In this document: positions 26,618 to 36,027 of the stretch, piece by piece
How the letters are laid out: the number at the start of each line of letters is the position of its first letter
Position numbering within the stretch: position 1 is the first letter of the stretch
Source: Arcobacteraceae bacterium
GTDB taxonomy: Bacteria; Campylobacterota; Campylobacteria; Campylobacterales; Arcobacteraceae
Reading direction: 5' to 3'
Assembly (NCBI GenBank): GCA_029935705.1
Contig: JAOZJU010000011.1
Coordinates: forward strand, 1-39,735
Length of the DNA stretch: 39,735 bases
Program-made: the position numbers and the translations under genes
Notes under the pieces: generated by a model
Told to the model about the DNA's origin: nothing
The model's input: the letters and a program-made list of their open reading frames with translations, nothing else
Database searches by the model: none

Positions 26618-26991
26618 GATATGGAGAAAAAGAGATAGATCAGTTTGACATAAATTTGACTGAAAACTTTTGGGAAAACAAACATAGAAAAAATTATAAT
26701 ATCAAAATAACTCTACCAGAGTTTATGTGCAGATGTCCAAGAAGCGGTTATCCTGATTTTGCTACTATTTATCTCTCATACAAGCCAGACAAATTGGTCA
26801 TAGAACTAAAAGCTCTAAAACTATATATCAACAGTTTTGCACAAAACTATATCTCACATGAAGATGCTACAAACTTGATTTTTGATACTTTATACAGTAA
26901 ACTTGCACCAAAACATTTAAATATAAAAGCTGTATTTAACCCAAGAGGCAATGTATCTACGACTATCATCATAGATAGTGATGAAAATTAG
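26614..26991 (+). CDS. queF: 7-cyano-7-deazaguanine reductase
   Basis: NADPH-dependent enzyme that reduces preQ0 to preQ1 for queuosine in tRNA. It has 125 residues, the short unimodular form. Cys41 in FMCRCPRSGYPDFA is the thioimide-forming nucleophile, and VIELKALKLYINSFAQNYISHE is the NADPH-binding and QueF-specific block. The start overlaps fbaA by four bases (ATGA), and its end overlaps the convergent adk gene by four bases. Confidence 0.94.
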   Translation: MRYGEKEIDQFDINLTENFWENKHRKNYNIKITLPEFMCRCPRSGYPDFATIYLSYKPDKLVIELKALKLYINSFAQNYISHEDATNLIFDTLYSKLAPKHLNIKAVFNPRGNVSTTIIIDSDEN

Positions 26992-27569
26992 CTATTTTTG
27001 ATACCTTTTTGTTCTAAATGTTTTTGAATATCTTTGACTATCTCGTTTATTGTTCGTTCGCCATCTACTTTGTGTAGTAGGTTTTTAGTTTGATAAAAGT
27101 TTTGAATATCTTCTAATGGTTGATTGTATACTTTCATACGATTGTTAAATATTTCAACATTGTCATCCTCGCCTCTTGCTCGTCCTAGCACTCTGTCACA
27201 TGCTGTCTCTTCAGATACGACTACCTCTATGACACTTACGAGTTTGATATTGGTATCATTGTTAAGATAATTATCAAGCTCTATCATCTGTTCGTTGCTT
27301 CGTGGGTATCCATCTATAATCACAACATTTGTAGGAGCTTTGTTTAGTGCATCTACGATTGTTTTGATGACAATATCTATAGGAACTAAGTTTCCAGCAC
27401 TTACATATTTGTTGATAATCGCTCCAAGTTCGCTCTTTGATGCTATCTGCTCCCTAAACATATCTCCAGTGCTATAGTGTGTGATATTTTCGTTGTTTTG
27501 TGCTATCATCTCAGCATCTGTTGTTTTGCCGCTTCCTGGTGCTCCTATGATTAAAAAAAGTTTTTTCAT
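26988..27569 (-). CDS. adk: Adenylate kinase
   Basis: Interconverts ATP and AMP with two ADP. It has 193 residues. P-loop GAPGSGKTT at about 8-16, AMP-binding YSTGDMFREQI, IIDGYPRSNEQM, and the LID start RVLGRARGEDD. The LID is short and lacks zinc cysteines, as is common in this class of bacteria. It has its own promoter and is convergent with queF. Confidence 0.95.
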   Translation of the reverse strand: MKKLFLIIGAPGSGKTTDAEMIAQNNENITHYSTGDMFREQIASKSELGAIINKYVSAGNLVPIDIVIKTIVDALNKAPTNVVIIDGYPRSNEQMIELDNYLNNDTNIKLVSVIEVVVSEETACDRVLGRARGEDDNVEIFNNRMKVYNQPLEDIQNFYQTKNLLHKVDGERTINEIVKDIQKHLEQKGIKNS

Positions 27570-27589
27570 ATTGTTACTCCTATTTTTAC

Positions 27590-27610
27590 ATTTTATCCAA
27601 ATAAACTTAA
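27590..27610 (-). promoter_or_regulatory. Promoter of adk
   Basis: Minus strand: TTAAG, ten bases ending in TTTGGA, then TAAAAT (27590-27595). AGGTGC lies 17 bases before the -10 box, as in argG and hemN. Confidence 0.6.
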
Positions 27611-27629
27611 GAGCACCTCCAATAATTTT

Positions 27630-27650
27630 TTAAGGTAAATTAGATACAAT
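27630..27650 (+). promoter_or_regulatory. Promoter of the modABC-ligA operon
   Basis: TTAAG, ten bases, TACAAT (27645-27650), divergent from adk. I see no ModE-type palindrome or molybdenum-cofactor riboswitch. Confidence 0.6.
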
Positions 27651-27680
27651 ATATAAAATCAACTCTAAAAAGGATAAATT

Positions 27681-28415
27681 GTGAACTATTTTGTATTTGT
27701 GATCATTTTTTCATCGATGTTAGTAGCAAATAGTATAAATATAGCAGTATCTTCAAATATGAGTTTTGTTATAAATGAACTTAAAAATAGCTTTTTAAAA
27801 CAACACAAAGATATAAAGATAAGAACCACAGTATCAAGCAGTGGCAAACTATATGCCACAATCTTAAAAGGTGCAGATTATGATATATTTGTATCAGCAG
27901 ATACTATATATCCACAAGCTTTATTTGACAAAAATATCACCACACACAAGCCAAAACCATATGCTACGGGCAAATTGGTGCTATTTAGTCAAAAACAGAT
28001 AAAATTTGATAAAGCAATAAACCATCTACTTGATAAAGATGTAAATCGTATAGCTATAGCAAACCCAGCTACTGCCCCATATGGCAAAGCTTCATTGGAA
28101 GTTCTTAAAAATACAAAACTATACGATAAGGTAAAAGATAAGTTAGTCTATGGCTCATCTATATCGCAGACAGTTTTGTATGCTATAAACTCCACAGATA
28201 TGGCAATCATCAACAAATCAGCAATATATACAAATATATTTAAAAAATATAAATACAATCTAAACTATATTGATATAGACAGCTCATTTTACACTCCTAT
28301 TAAACAATCAGCAGTGCAGATAAATGACAAAGAATCAACACGCCTATTTTTTGATTTTTTATTTTCAAAAGAGGCCAAAGCATTATTAAGCAAATTTGGA
28401 TACAATAGTTTATGA
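27681..28415 (+). CDS. modA: Molybdate-binding periplasmic protein
   Basis: Substrate-binding protein of the molybdate (or tungstate) ABC importer, 244 residues. The first 18 or so residues are a signal peptide (NYFVFVIIFSSMLVANS). Oxyanion-binding and family segments: AVSSNMSFVINEL, VSSSGKLYATI, GADYDIFVSAD, IAIANPATAPYGKAS, and the final FLFSKEAKALLSKFGY. GTG start, six bases after AAAGGA. It leads an operon in which every junction overlaps by four bases. Confidence 0.92.
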   Translation: MNYFVFVIIFSSMLVANSINIAVSSNMSFVINELKNSFLKQHKDIKIRTTVSSSGKLYATILKGADYDIFVSADTIYPQALFDKNITTHKPKPYATGKLVLFSQKQIKFDKAINHLLDKDVNRIAIANPATAPYGKASLEVLKNTKLYDKVKDKLVYGSSISQTVLYAINSTDMAIINKSAIYTNIFKKYKYNLNYIDIDSSFYTPIKQSAVQINDKESTRLFFDFLFSKEAKALLSKFGYNSL

Positions 28416-29098
28416 TAGATATATTAAATAATGTAAATTTTGCACCATTTGTTTTGTCGTTTAAATTAGCATCAGTTACAACTATTGTCCTATTTGTATT
28501 TACTATGCCATTTGCATGGTATCTCTCACAAACAAAATCAAGAATAAAACCAGTGCTTGAAGCTTTGACAGCATTGCCAATTATATTGCCTCCATCTGTG
28601 CTTGGATTTTATCTCATCGTTTTATTGAGTCAAAACTCACCTTTGGGTATATTTTTGCAAACATATTTTGATATCTCTTTGCTTTTTAGTTTCAATGGAC
28701 TTGTTGTAGCTAGTTTTATATACAGTTTGCCTTTTATGGTTCAGCCACTTCAAGCAGGGTTTGAATCAATTGACAAAAATTTACTTGAAGCTAGCTATCT
28801 ATGTGGCAAAAAAAAGTTTAAAACAATCATAAAAGTTGTATTACCAAACATCAAACCAGCTATTGTCACTGCTATTGTGATCACATTTGCTCACACAGTT
28901 GGCGAGTTTGGTGTAGTTCTTATGGTAGGTGGTAGCATACCACATGAGACAAAAGTAGCATCAGTAGCCATATATGAGATGGTGGAGGTTATGGATTATC
29001 AAAATGCTCACATATATAGTGCTATATTGTTGACACTTAGCTTTTTGGTTTTGGTTTTTGTCTATATATTTAATCGCACTAAAAAGAGGTTTGTATGA
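28412..29098 (+). CDS. modB: Molybdate ABC transporter permease
   Basis: Inner-membrane channel subunit of 228 residues with about five to six helices. The cytoplasmic coupling loop (EAA motif) reads EASYLCGKKKFKTIIKVVLPNIKPAI, and the family-typical GEFGVVLMVGGSIPHETKVASVAIYE follows. LPIILPPSVLGFYL is also ModB-like. It overlaps modA and modC by four bases each. Confidence 0.94.
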   Translation: MIDILNNVNFAPFVLSFKLASVTTIVLFVFTMPFAWYLSQTKSRIKPVLEALTALPIILPPSVLGFYLIVLLSQNSPLGIFLQTYFDISLLFSFNGLVVASFIYSLPFMVQPLQAGFESIDKNLLEASYLCGKKKFKTIIKVVLPNIKPAIVTAIVITFAHTVGEFGVVLMVGGSIPHETKVASVAIYEMVEVMDYQNAHIYSAILLTLSFLVLVFVYIFNRTKKRFV

Positions 29099-29910
29099 TA
29101 ACTGTAGATATAGAAAAGAGATTTAATGATTTTTTACTTGATGTTTCATTTGATATCCGTCAAGGTGAGTTTGTGGCTATCAGTGGATTGAGTGGAAGTG
29201 GCAAAACTACACTATTGAGGACAATAGCAGGTTTAACCAAGAGTTCTGGAACTATTGCTTCATTTAATAACATATGGCAAGACAAAACAACATTTGTGCC
29301 TGCATACAAAAGAGCTTTAGGTTTTGTATCTCAAGAGTATACACTGTTTCCAAATATGTCAGTAATTGACAATCTATTGTATGCCAAAAAAGATGCAGGT
29401 TTGGCAAAATATCTGCTTGAAACTGCTGATATGTTTAAGTATCAAACAGTATATCCAGATAATTTAAGTGGAGGTCAAAAACAAAGAGTTGCAGTATGTA
29501 GAGCTTTGATGAACAAACCAAAACTACTACTTTTGGATGAACCATTTTCATCGCTTGACAATAAAACAGCACAAAATTTACAATATATGATAAAAAAATT
29601 TCATAAAAAATTTGACACCACTACACTTATGGTTACACACAATATAACAGAAGTTTATACACTAGCTAGTAGAAATATTATCCTTGATGATGGTTTGATT
29701 ATAAATGATTATGAGATAAACGATGTGTTAAGTTATAGTTTGTCAAAAAAGCCAAAAGTTACAGCAAAAGCTATTGATTTTCGTATCATAGATGGTAAAG
29801 ATGTTATAGTTTATGAGATAAACAAACAGCTTGTTGTATCAAACGGACAAAATATAAAAAAAGATGAAAAAGTCAATATGGGCATATACTCTATATCGCC
29901 AACAAAATGA
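29095..29910 (+). CDS. modC: Molybdate ABC transporter ATPase
   Basis: ATPase of the molybdate importer, 271 residues. Walker A GLSGSGKTT at 32-40, signature LSGGQKQRVAVCRAL, Walker B LLLLDEPFSSLD, switch His in MVTHNITEV. The C-terminal 55 residues form only a short extra domain, so the protein is about 80 residues shorter than E. coli ModC, and a complete pair of molybdate-sensing OB domains is unlikely. It overlaps ligA by four bases. Confidence 0.93.
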   Translation: MITVDIEKRFNDFLLDVSFDIRQGEFVAISGLSGSGKTTLLRTIAGLTKSSGTIASFNNIWQDKTTFVPAYKRALGFVSQEYTLFPNMSVIDNLLYAKKDAGLAKYLLETADMFKYQTVYPDNLSGGQKQRVAVCRALMNKPKLLLLDEPFSSLDNKTAQNLQYMIKKFHKKFDTTTLMVTHNITEVYTLASRNIILDDGLIINDYEINDVLSYSLSKKPKVTAKAIDFRIIDGKDVIVYEINKQLVVSNGQNIKKDEKVNMGIYSISPTK

Positions 29911-31853
29911 CAAAAGAGCAATATAAAGCTTCTGTCAAACAGCTTATAAAATGGGCAGATGATTATTATAAGTATGATGATTTATCTGCTACAGATGATG
30001 AATATGACAAGTTAAATAGACTCATAGTCGAATATGAAAAGAGATATCCACAAGATATAGACCCAAACTCTCCAACTCTAAAAGTAGGAGCAGGTGTATT
30101 AGAAAAGTTTGAAAAATCATCTCACATAACCCCTATGTGGTCACAAGAAGATATATTTGACGATGATGAATTAGACAGATGGATACAAAGGGCTTTTAAG
30201 ATAGTAGGTCATAGTGATTTTATATGTGAACCAAAATATGATGGAGTAAGCTTAAACCTTATATACAAAGATGGCAAACTTTTCAAAGCTATCACAAGAG
30301 GTGATGGCAAAACAGGAGAGGATGTCACAAACAATGCAAAAACAATCTTATCAATCCCTCAAACAATAAATCACGATAAAACTATAGAGATAAGAGGCGA
30401 AGTTGTGATCAAAAATAGTGATTTTCATCTGTTGAACATTCAAAGAGAAAAAGATGGCAAACAGCTTTTTGCAAACCCTAGAAACTGTGCTGCTGGAAGT
30501 TTAAAACAACTTGATAGCTCTATAACATCAAAAAGAAAGTTGTATTTTGTAGCTTGGGGAGTAGGGCACAATAGTCTCAAAATGGACAAGATATCAGATA
30601 TTTTTAAGTTTTTATATACTCTTGGGTTTAAAGAAGCACCTATAAAAAAAGTTTGTAAAAACAAAAATGATATAATAGAGTTTTATAACAAAATGATAAA
30701 GATAAAAGATAATATTGACATAGGACTTGATGGTATGGTGATAAAATATGATGATATAAAACATCATACAGCTTTAGGCTGGACTGTCAAATATCCAAAA
30801 TGGTCTTGTGCATATAAGTTTCCAGCAGTAGAAAAAACTACAAAACTAAATGGCATCTTACTTCAAGTTGGACGAACAGGAGTTATCACACCTGTAGCTA
30901 TACTTGAACCTGTCTTGATAGATGGCTCTACCGTAGCAAAAGCATCTTTGCACAATTTTAAACAGATAGAAAAATTAGGATTAAAGATAGGCGATAGTGT
31001 AGTAGTGCATAAAAGTGGCGATATCATACCAAAAGTGATAAAAGTGTTGCAAGATAGACGAACTGGTGTTGAAGAAAACATAATCAAACCAAAATTTTGC
31101 CCAACTTGTGATAAACTACTACTTCAAGAAGATATTTTGCTAAAATGCCAAAACTTAAACTGCAAAGATAGATTGCAAAATAGCATAATACATTTTGCAA
31201 GTAAAAATTGTGCAAATATCCAAGGACTTGGGTCTAATATAGTCAAAACTCTCATAAAGCAAGGTGTCATAAAAGATATTTTAGATATTTACAATATAAC
31301 TTATGATAAACTCGTAGGCATTGAAACTTTTAAGGATAAAAAGATAAACAATCTATTGGAAGCTATTGAAAATAGCAAAAATATGCCACTTGATAGATTT
31401 ATCAACAGTTTATCTATAGAGCATATAGGTGAAGTAGCTAGTCTTACAATAGCAAAAAAGTTTTCTCTTGGTTTTGTAAATGTTTCAAAAGATGATATAG
31501 TAGCAATTGATGGTTTTGGAGATGAGATAGCAAATAGTTTAGTAGAGTTTTTAGAGATAAATAGATCTTTTATTGCTAAGCTTATAAACACTATCAAACC
31601 AAAAGAGTTAAAGATAAAAGAGATAAAAAACAACATCTTTAAAGACAAAAGAGTAGTCCTCACTGGTACGATGCCAGTAAATCGCTCAGTAATTAAAAAA
31701 AATCTTGAGAATCTAGGAGCAAAAATAGGATCAAGCATATCATCAAATACTCATTTTTTGATATATGGTCAAAATAGTGGAAGCAAATTAGCAAAAGCAA
31801 AAACAGAAGGAACTACTACTTTATCATACGATGATTATCTAAAACTATTATGA
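29907..31853 (+). CDS. ligA: NAD-dependent DNA ligase
   Basis: Seals nicks in replication and repair using NAD. It has 648 residues, the family length. The adenylated lysine is Lys110 in CEPKYDGVSLNL. Domains: Ia/adenylation (1-310), OB fold (to about 400), zinc finger with four cysteines (CPTCDKLLLQED through CQNLNCKD), helix-hairpin-helix region (about 430-560), and BRCT (about 570-648). It is translated as part of the mod operon through a four-base overlap, an unusual place for an essential gene. Confidence 0.97.
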   Translation: MTKEQYKASVKQLIKWADDYYKYDDLSATDDEYDKLNRLIVEYEKRYPQDIDPNSPTLKVGAGVLEKFEKSSHITPMWSQEDIFDDDELDRWIQRAFKIVGHSDFICEPKYDGVSLNLIYKDGKLFKAITRGDGKTGEDVTNNAKTILSIPQTINHDKTIEIRGEVVIKNSDFHLLNIQREKDGKQLFANPRNCAAGSLKQLDSSITSKRKLYFVAWGVGHNSLKMDKISDIFKFLYTLGFKEAPIKKVCKNKNDIIEFYNKMIKIKDNIDIGLDGMVIKYDDIKHHTALGWTVKYPKWSCAYKFPAVEKTTKLNGILLQVGRTGVITPVAILEPVLIDGSTVAKASLHNFKQIEKLGLKIGDSVVVHKSGDIIPKVIKVLQDRRTGVEENIIKPKFCPTCDKLLLQEDILLKCQNLNCKDRLQNSIIHFASKNCANIQGLGSNIVKTLIKQGVIKDILDIYNITYDKLVGIETFKDKKINNLLEAIENSKNMPLDRFINSLSIEHIGEVASLTIAKKFSLGFVNVSKDDIVAIDGFGDEIANSLVEFLEINRSFIAKLINTIKPKELKIKEIKNNIFKDKRVVLTGTMPVNRSVIKKNLENLGAKIGSSISSNTHFLIYGQNSGSKLAKAKTEGTTTLSYDDYLKLL

Positions 31854-33403
31854 AAAAATATCTACTTTTCTACATCTTGCTCTTTTGTTTTGCAGATGCA
31901 TTAGAGTTTAAAGTAGGTAGCTACAATGTCAAAAATCTTTTTGATGACAAAATTCAAGGCAAAGAATACGAAGATATCAAACAAAAAAGAGGCCAATGGT
32001 ATAGTTATGACTACGAAGAAAAGTTAAAAAACATAACCCAAGTCTTAAAAGATATGGATCTTGATATAGTATCTTTACAAGAGGTTGAAAATAGATCTAT
32101 CTTAGATGAGATAAAAAGAGTTATACCATCTTATAAATATACCTATTTTTATAAAAGAGCAGATAGTCCTATAGGCTTGTCTATATTGAGTCGCTTTAAA
32201 ATCGTATCAAATGATATAATAACAGTCCAAAAACACAATAAAAAATCAAGAGATATTTTAAAATCAACCATAAAGATAGAGAATCAAAAATTGATAGTAT
32301 ATACAAACCATTGGAGGTCAAAAAGAGCACAAGAGAGTTCAAGAGTGCCATATGCTATATCGTTAGTAGATGATATAAAAAGATTAGATGAGGATATGGA
32401 TTATATAATTGTAGGTGACTTAAATTCAAACTACAACGAAGTGTTTAGTTTCAAAAACAATAAAAAACTAAACAATACATACGGAATAACTGGCATAAAT
32501 CATATTTTAAATACCACAATAGATGGTAAGTTTATAACCAAACAAAATATCACCAAAATATCACCATATTATCAAAAAATTCATTATAACTGTTGGTTAG
32601 ATACAGATAGAAGAGATAGGTTTAGCTATATCTTTAAGGGCAATTTTAATACACCAGACAATATCATATTGGCAAAAACTTTATTTGACAACAAGGGCAT
32701 ATCCTATGTAGATAGAAGTTTTAAAGTGTTTAAGCCATATTATCTATACAAAAATAGAAAAATTCAAAACAGATACTCAGACCACCTACCAGTATTTGCA
32801 CATTTTGATACAAAAAAAAGATTCAAAATAAAACCAAAAACCAAAAATACAAACAGCATAAAACACCTATATGAGATTGAGGATATAAAAGAAACAATTA
32901 AACTAAAAGATATAATACCTATATACAAACATAACAATAGTGCAATCATAGTAGATGATCAAAACAGTTCAATATATCTATACAATGTAGCAAAAGATTT
33001 AAAGGTTGGTTTTCACTACAATCTTGATGTATTGAAGATCAAAGACTATCACGGGCTTATTGAGATAACAAAATTGGAAAATATAAAGATATTGAAAAAA
33101 GAGCAACAAGATATTACAAAATATTTTTTAAATAGTCAAGATATAGATATAAAAAACTTTGAATACCAAAACAAAATAATAACAAACCTAAAAGGAGTAT
33201 ACAAAAGAGCAAAAGCAGATAGGAGAAAAAAGCTACACTATATCTTTAAAAATAGAAAGAAAAAAATATCAATCTATTTTTTAGATAAGAAGCTAATACC
33301 AAAAGATAGAACAAGACTAAAGATAAAAACAGCAAGAGTTTCTATATATAAAGGGAAGATTCAGTTGATTATATCAAAAGCAAGTGATTTTAAAATTTAC
33401 TAA
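31850..33403 (+). CDS. Secreted endonuclease/exonuclease/phosphatase-family protein
   Basis: Metal-dependent phosphodiesterase of the DNase I-like fold, 517 residues. The signal peptide is MKKYLLFYILLFCFADA. Active-site blocks: GSYNVKNLF, VSLQEVENRS (metal Glu), YTNHWRSKRAQ (His), VGDLNSNYNE (Asp, Asn), and YSDHLPVFAHF (Asp-His). A second, very Lys- and Ile-rich part (about 330-517) follows and may hold an OB-like domain; I do not recognise it. The substrate could be extracellular DNA or RNA or a phosphodiester lipid. It overlaps ligA by four bases and the convergent hisH by 14. Confidence 0.85.
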   Translation: MKKYLLFYILLFCFADALEFKVGSYNVKNLFDDKIQGKEYEDIKQKRGQWYSYDYEEKLKNITQVLKDMDLDIVSLQEVENRSILDEIKRVIPSYKYTYFYKRADSPIGLSILSRFKIVSNDIITVQKHNKKSRDILKSTIKIENQKLIVYTNHWRSKRAQESSRVPYAISLVDDIKRLDEDMDYIIVGDLNSNYNEVFSFKNNKKLNNTYGITGINHILNTTIDGKFITKQNITKISPYYQKIHYNCWLDTDRRDRFSYIFKGNFNTPDNIILAKTLFDNKGISYVDRSFKVFKPYYLYKNRKIQNRYSDHLPVFAHFDTKKRFKIKPKTKNTNSIKHLYEIEDIKETIKLKDIIPIYKHNNSAIIVDDQNSSIYLYNVAKDLKVGFHYNLDVLKIKDYHGLIEITKLENIKILKKEQQDITKYFLNSQDIDIKNFEYQNKIITNLKGVYKRAKADRRKKLHYIFKNRKKKISIYFLDKKLIPKDRTRLKIKTARVSIYKGKIQLIISKASDFKIY

Positions 33404-33998
33404 AATTTTTGATGATTTGTAGGCCACTATTGTGTGATTTTTCTGGATGTGGCTGAAGTCCAAATATATTATCCTTGTTAACAGCACTTGGAAAATTGTA
33501 TCCATAATCTGTCTTGCCTATGATATATTGTTCGTCGCAAACTATATGATAGGAGTGCACAAAATATAGGTATGGATCGTTCAAATTGTCAAAAAGCTTA
33601 TTGCCAGTGTGAGATATTTTGTTCCAGCCCATATGTGGTATCTTGAGATTTTCTTTTATTGTTTTATCGTAGTCAAACATCTTAACCTCGCCATCTATGA
33701 GTCCGAGTCCAGATGTTTTGCCAAACTCTTCACTACTTTGGAAAAGCAGTTGCAAACCTAAGCATATACCAAAGACGGGTTTGCCACTGTTTGCAAATTG
33801 GATAATAGCTTTATCCATATTGGTTTCTTTTAGATGCTCCATAGCATCTTTAAATGCTCCAACTCCAGGAAGTATAATCTTATCGTATCTTGACAAATTA
33901 TCTGGTTTGTTTTCTATAGATGCTTCAACACCTAGCACCTTACAAGCATTTAAAACACTTGAAAGGTTGCCCACATTATAATCTATAATTGCTATCAA
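33390..33998 (-). CDS. hisH: Imidazole glycerol phosphate synthase, glutaminase subunit
   Basis: Class I glutamine amidotransferase of 202 residues that supplies ammonia to HisF in histidine synthesis. The nucleophile is Cys79 in VFGICLGLQLLFQSSEE, the oxyanion region is LPGVGAF, and the His-Glu pair is in LQPHPEKS. The start is TTG at 33996-33998, since the frame begins directly with IAIIDYNVGNLSSV; no clear ribosome binding site is visible. It stands alone without hisF or other his genes, so a paralogue serving sugar amination cannot be excluded. Confidence 0.9.
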   Translation of the reverse strand: MIAIIDYNVGNLSSVLNACKVLGVEASIENKPDNLSRYDKIILPGVGAFKDAMEHLKETNMDKAIIQFANSGKPVFGICLGLQLLFQSSEEFGKTSGLGLIDGEVKMFDYDKTIKENLKIPHMGWNKISHTGNKLFDNLNDPYLYFVHSYHIVCDEQYIIGKTDYGYNFPSAVNKDNIFGLQPHPEKSHNSGLQIIKNFSKF

Positions 33999-34015
33999 TT
34001 TAGACTATTTTGATA

Positions 34016-34795
34016 TTAGAACTTGACATTAAGTCCATAAAATGCACCTTTGGTGTCAATATCGATATTTAAATCATCTACAAGACTATCTGGTATAGTG
34101 ATGTTTTGAACTCTATATCCAAGGTCAAGATTGAAATCCACAAATACATTTGAAAATGGCAATCTATAACTTAGTTTTATAAAATTGTCAGATACTTCTG
34201 CCCCATCATACGATATAAATTTTGTTGTTGCTTCAACTTTGATAGGAGTAAATGGCACATCTAAAATGGCATTTAGATATACAAGCGGTAGTGTCTCATC
34301 GAACTCTGCTTTTTCGCTATTTGTCGCATCTTTTAGCTCTATAAAGCCATCATATTTTTTCATATCTAAACCGAAGTTTATATCAAATACTCCACCAGTA
34401 GCTAAACCTATAAATGGCACTGACCAATAAGCTATCATATCAAGCTGTTTTATATCTGTAGTCATAGTTGCTGGTCCATTGAAATTAAATTTACCAAATC
34501 TATAATTAACAACACCATCACCAGATATTTTATAATCAACCTTTTCAATTCTAATGTTTGGAATTATTGGTACAAAATGATTAAAATCAACATATAGATA
34601 ACTACTTGAATCTTTTTCAAAATCAAATTTATCCAAGTCTATTTCTGTTCCTATGTTTGAACCATCGCTATATTTGATAGCTCCTGTCATAGTTGGCTCC
34701 CAAACCCCAGCTCCAAGTTCGAGGTCTATACCGCTTTTTGCACTCAAAGTTGTAGCGAAAAACACTACAACAAATATCTTAAATATATTTTTCAT
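34016..34795 (-). CDS. TIGR04219-like outer-membrane beta-barrel protein
   Basis: Exported protein of 259 residues with signal peptide MKNIFKIFVVVFFATTLSA and a mature start GIDLELGAGVWEPTMTG. The mature part alternates hydrophobic and polar strands and ends in a final strand GAFYGLNVKF with C-terminal Phe, the signal for outer-membrane insertion. The pattern fits the TIGR04219 family common in Campylobacterota. Function unknown; it might be a small porin-like barrel. Upstream, TTAAG and TATTAT (34819-34840) are spaced eleven instead of ten bases. It precedes hisH by 17 bases. Confidence 0.8.
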   Translation of the reverse strand: MKNIFKIFVVVFFATTLSAKSGIDLELGAGVWEPTMTGAIKYSDGSNIGTEIDLDKFDFEKDSSSYLYVDFNHFVPIIPNIRIEKVDYKISGDGVVNYRFGKFNFNGPATMTTDIKQLDMIAYWSVPFIGLATGGVFDINFGLDMKKYDGFIELKDATNSEKAEFDETLPLVYLNAILDVPFTPIKVEATTKFISYDGAEVSDNFIKLSYRLPFSNVFVDFNLDLGYRVQNITIPDSLVDDLNIDIDTKGAFYGLNVKF

Positions 34796-34857
34796 ATCTT
34801 ATTCCTTTTAATTTTCATATAATAGCTAAATTTTGCTTAATATATGCTTAATAGTGC

Positions 34858-36027
34858 CTAATGCAACTCTTTGTTAAGCTTAATCTCTCTTTCGCTTCTT
34901 TTGGCAACTATCTTGCCTGTAAGTGAATCTTGTCTAAAATGAATACCATGTAGACCTTGTAGTTGTGATGCTTTGACTATATTTGATAGTTTGACCTCTT
35001 TGTTTGCATCTGTTATTTTTTTGATCTCATCATCGTTTATTGATATTTTTGTTCCTGCAAAAATAGACAAACCACCATCAACTATACATCCATCTCCAAG
35101 TGGTATACCTGTAGTTGAGTTAGCACCCAACAATGTATTTTGACCTATAGATATAGGGTTGCCATCTGTTCCGCTTAATACCCCCAATATAGATGCTCCA
35201 CCACCTATATCGCTACCTGCTCCTACTATAGCAGAACTAGATATTCGCCCCTCTACCATAACAGCACCAGTAGTTCCTGCATTGAAGTTTATATAGCTAG
35301 CACCAGGCATAACAGTAGTGCCAGGTGCAAGTGATGCCCCAAATCTTACTTTGCTAGTATCTAGTATCCTTGTGTTGTCTGCTGGAATGATATGTGATAA
35401 AAATCGTGGAAATTTATCTACCATATCAATAACTGGATATTGACCTGTCATTTTTAAAGCAATCTCATTTTCTCTTAACCAATCCAACTCTATAGGCATA
35501 GTGCCACTCCATGCTGAATTGTGAAGCAAAGAAAATGCTCCATCAAGATTTAAACTTCTAAGTGGAGCTTTGTTTAAAGACAAAGCATAAAGTTTGAGAT
35601 AAACTGTTTCTATTGATTTTGGCTTTTTATCTTCAAATATAAACACAGCTTTATAAGATGACAACTCTTTGCCCTCAAGCTCCCTTATCACTTGAACATT
35701 TTGATGGTTTTGACCCACTGCTTTATCTAAATATGGAGCAAAATTCCCCATGGCTATTTTGACAAAATCTTCATTTAATTCACATACAAGCTCACTGTCT
35801 GTGCAGTTTACTGCTATATTGCTTTCATTTAGTGCATTTAAAAATATAGCCGCACTTCCTATATTTTCACCCCAATTTACCACTGGATATGTCGCTTGAA
35901 GTATCTTGTCCTTATTTAACTGACCTTTATCAATCCTTGTTATACCAAAACCTATAGGCTCTTTGAACCATGGAAGTGCTTTTATATCTTCAACTTTTTC
36001 TTTAAACTCATTTTCATTTTGTATCAT
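34858..36027 (-). CDS. dapD: Tetrahydrodipicolinate N-succinyltransferase
   Basis: Trimeric left-handed beta-helix enzyme of the lysine and meso-diaminopimelate pathway that transfers succinyl from succinyl-CoA. It has 389 residues, the longer form seen in Campylobacterota and Actinobacteria. Hexapeptide repeats run from about 225 to 325 ([51 protein letters not shown]). It overlaps murA by 14 bases, so two peptidoglycan precursor steps are coupled. Succinyl-CoA links it to SucCD. Ribosome binding site AAAAGGA. Confidence 0.94.
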   Translation of the reverse strand: MIQNENEFKEKVEDIKALPWFKEPIGFGITRIDKGQLNKDKILQATYPVVNWGENIGSAAIFLNALNESNIAVNCTDSELVCELNEDFVKIAMGNFAPYLDKAVGQNHQNVQVIRELEGKELSSYKAVFIFEDKKPKSIETVYLKLYALSLNKAPLRSLNLDGAFSLLHNSAWSGTMPIELDWLRENEIALKMTGQYPVIDMVDKFPRFLSHIIPADNTRILDTSKVRFGASLAPGTTVMPGASYINFNAGTTGAVMVEGRISSSAIVGAGSDIGGGASILGVLSGTDGNPISIGQNTLLGANSTTGIPLGDGCIVDGGLSIFAGTKISINDDEIKKITDANKEVKLSNIVKASQLQGLHGIHFRQDSLTGKIVAKRSEREIKLNKELH

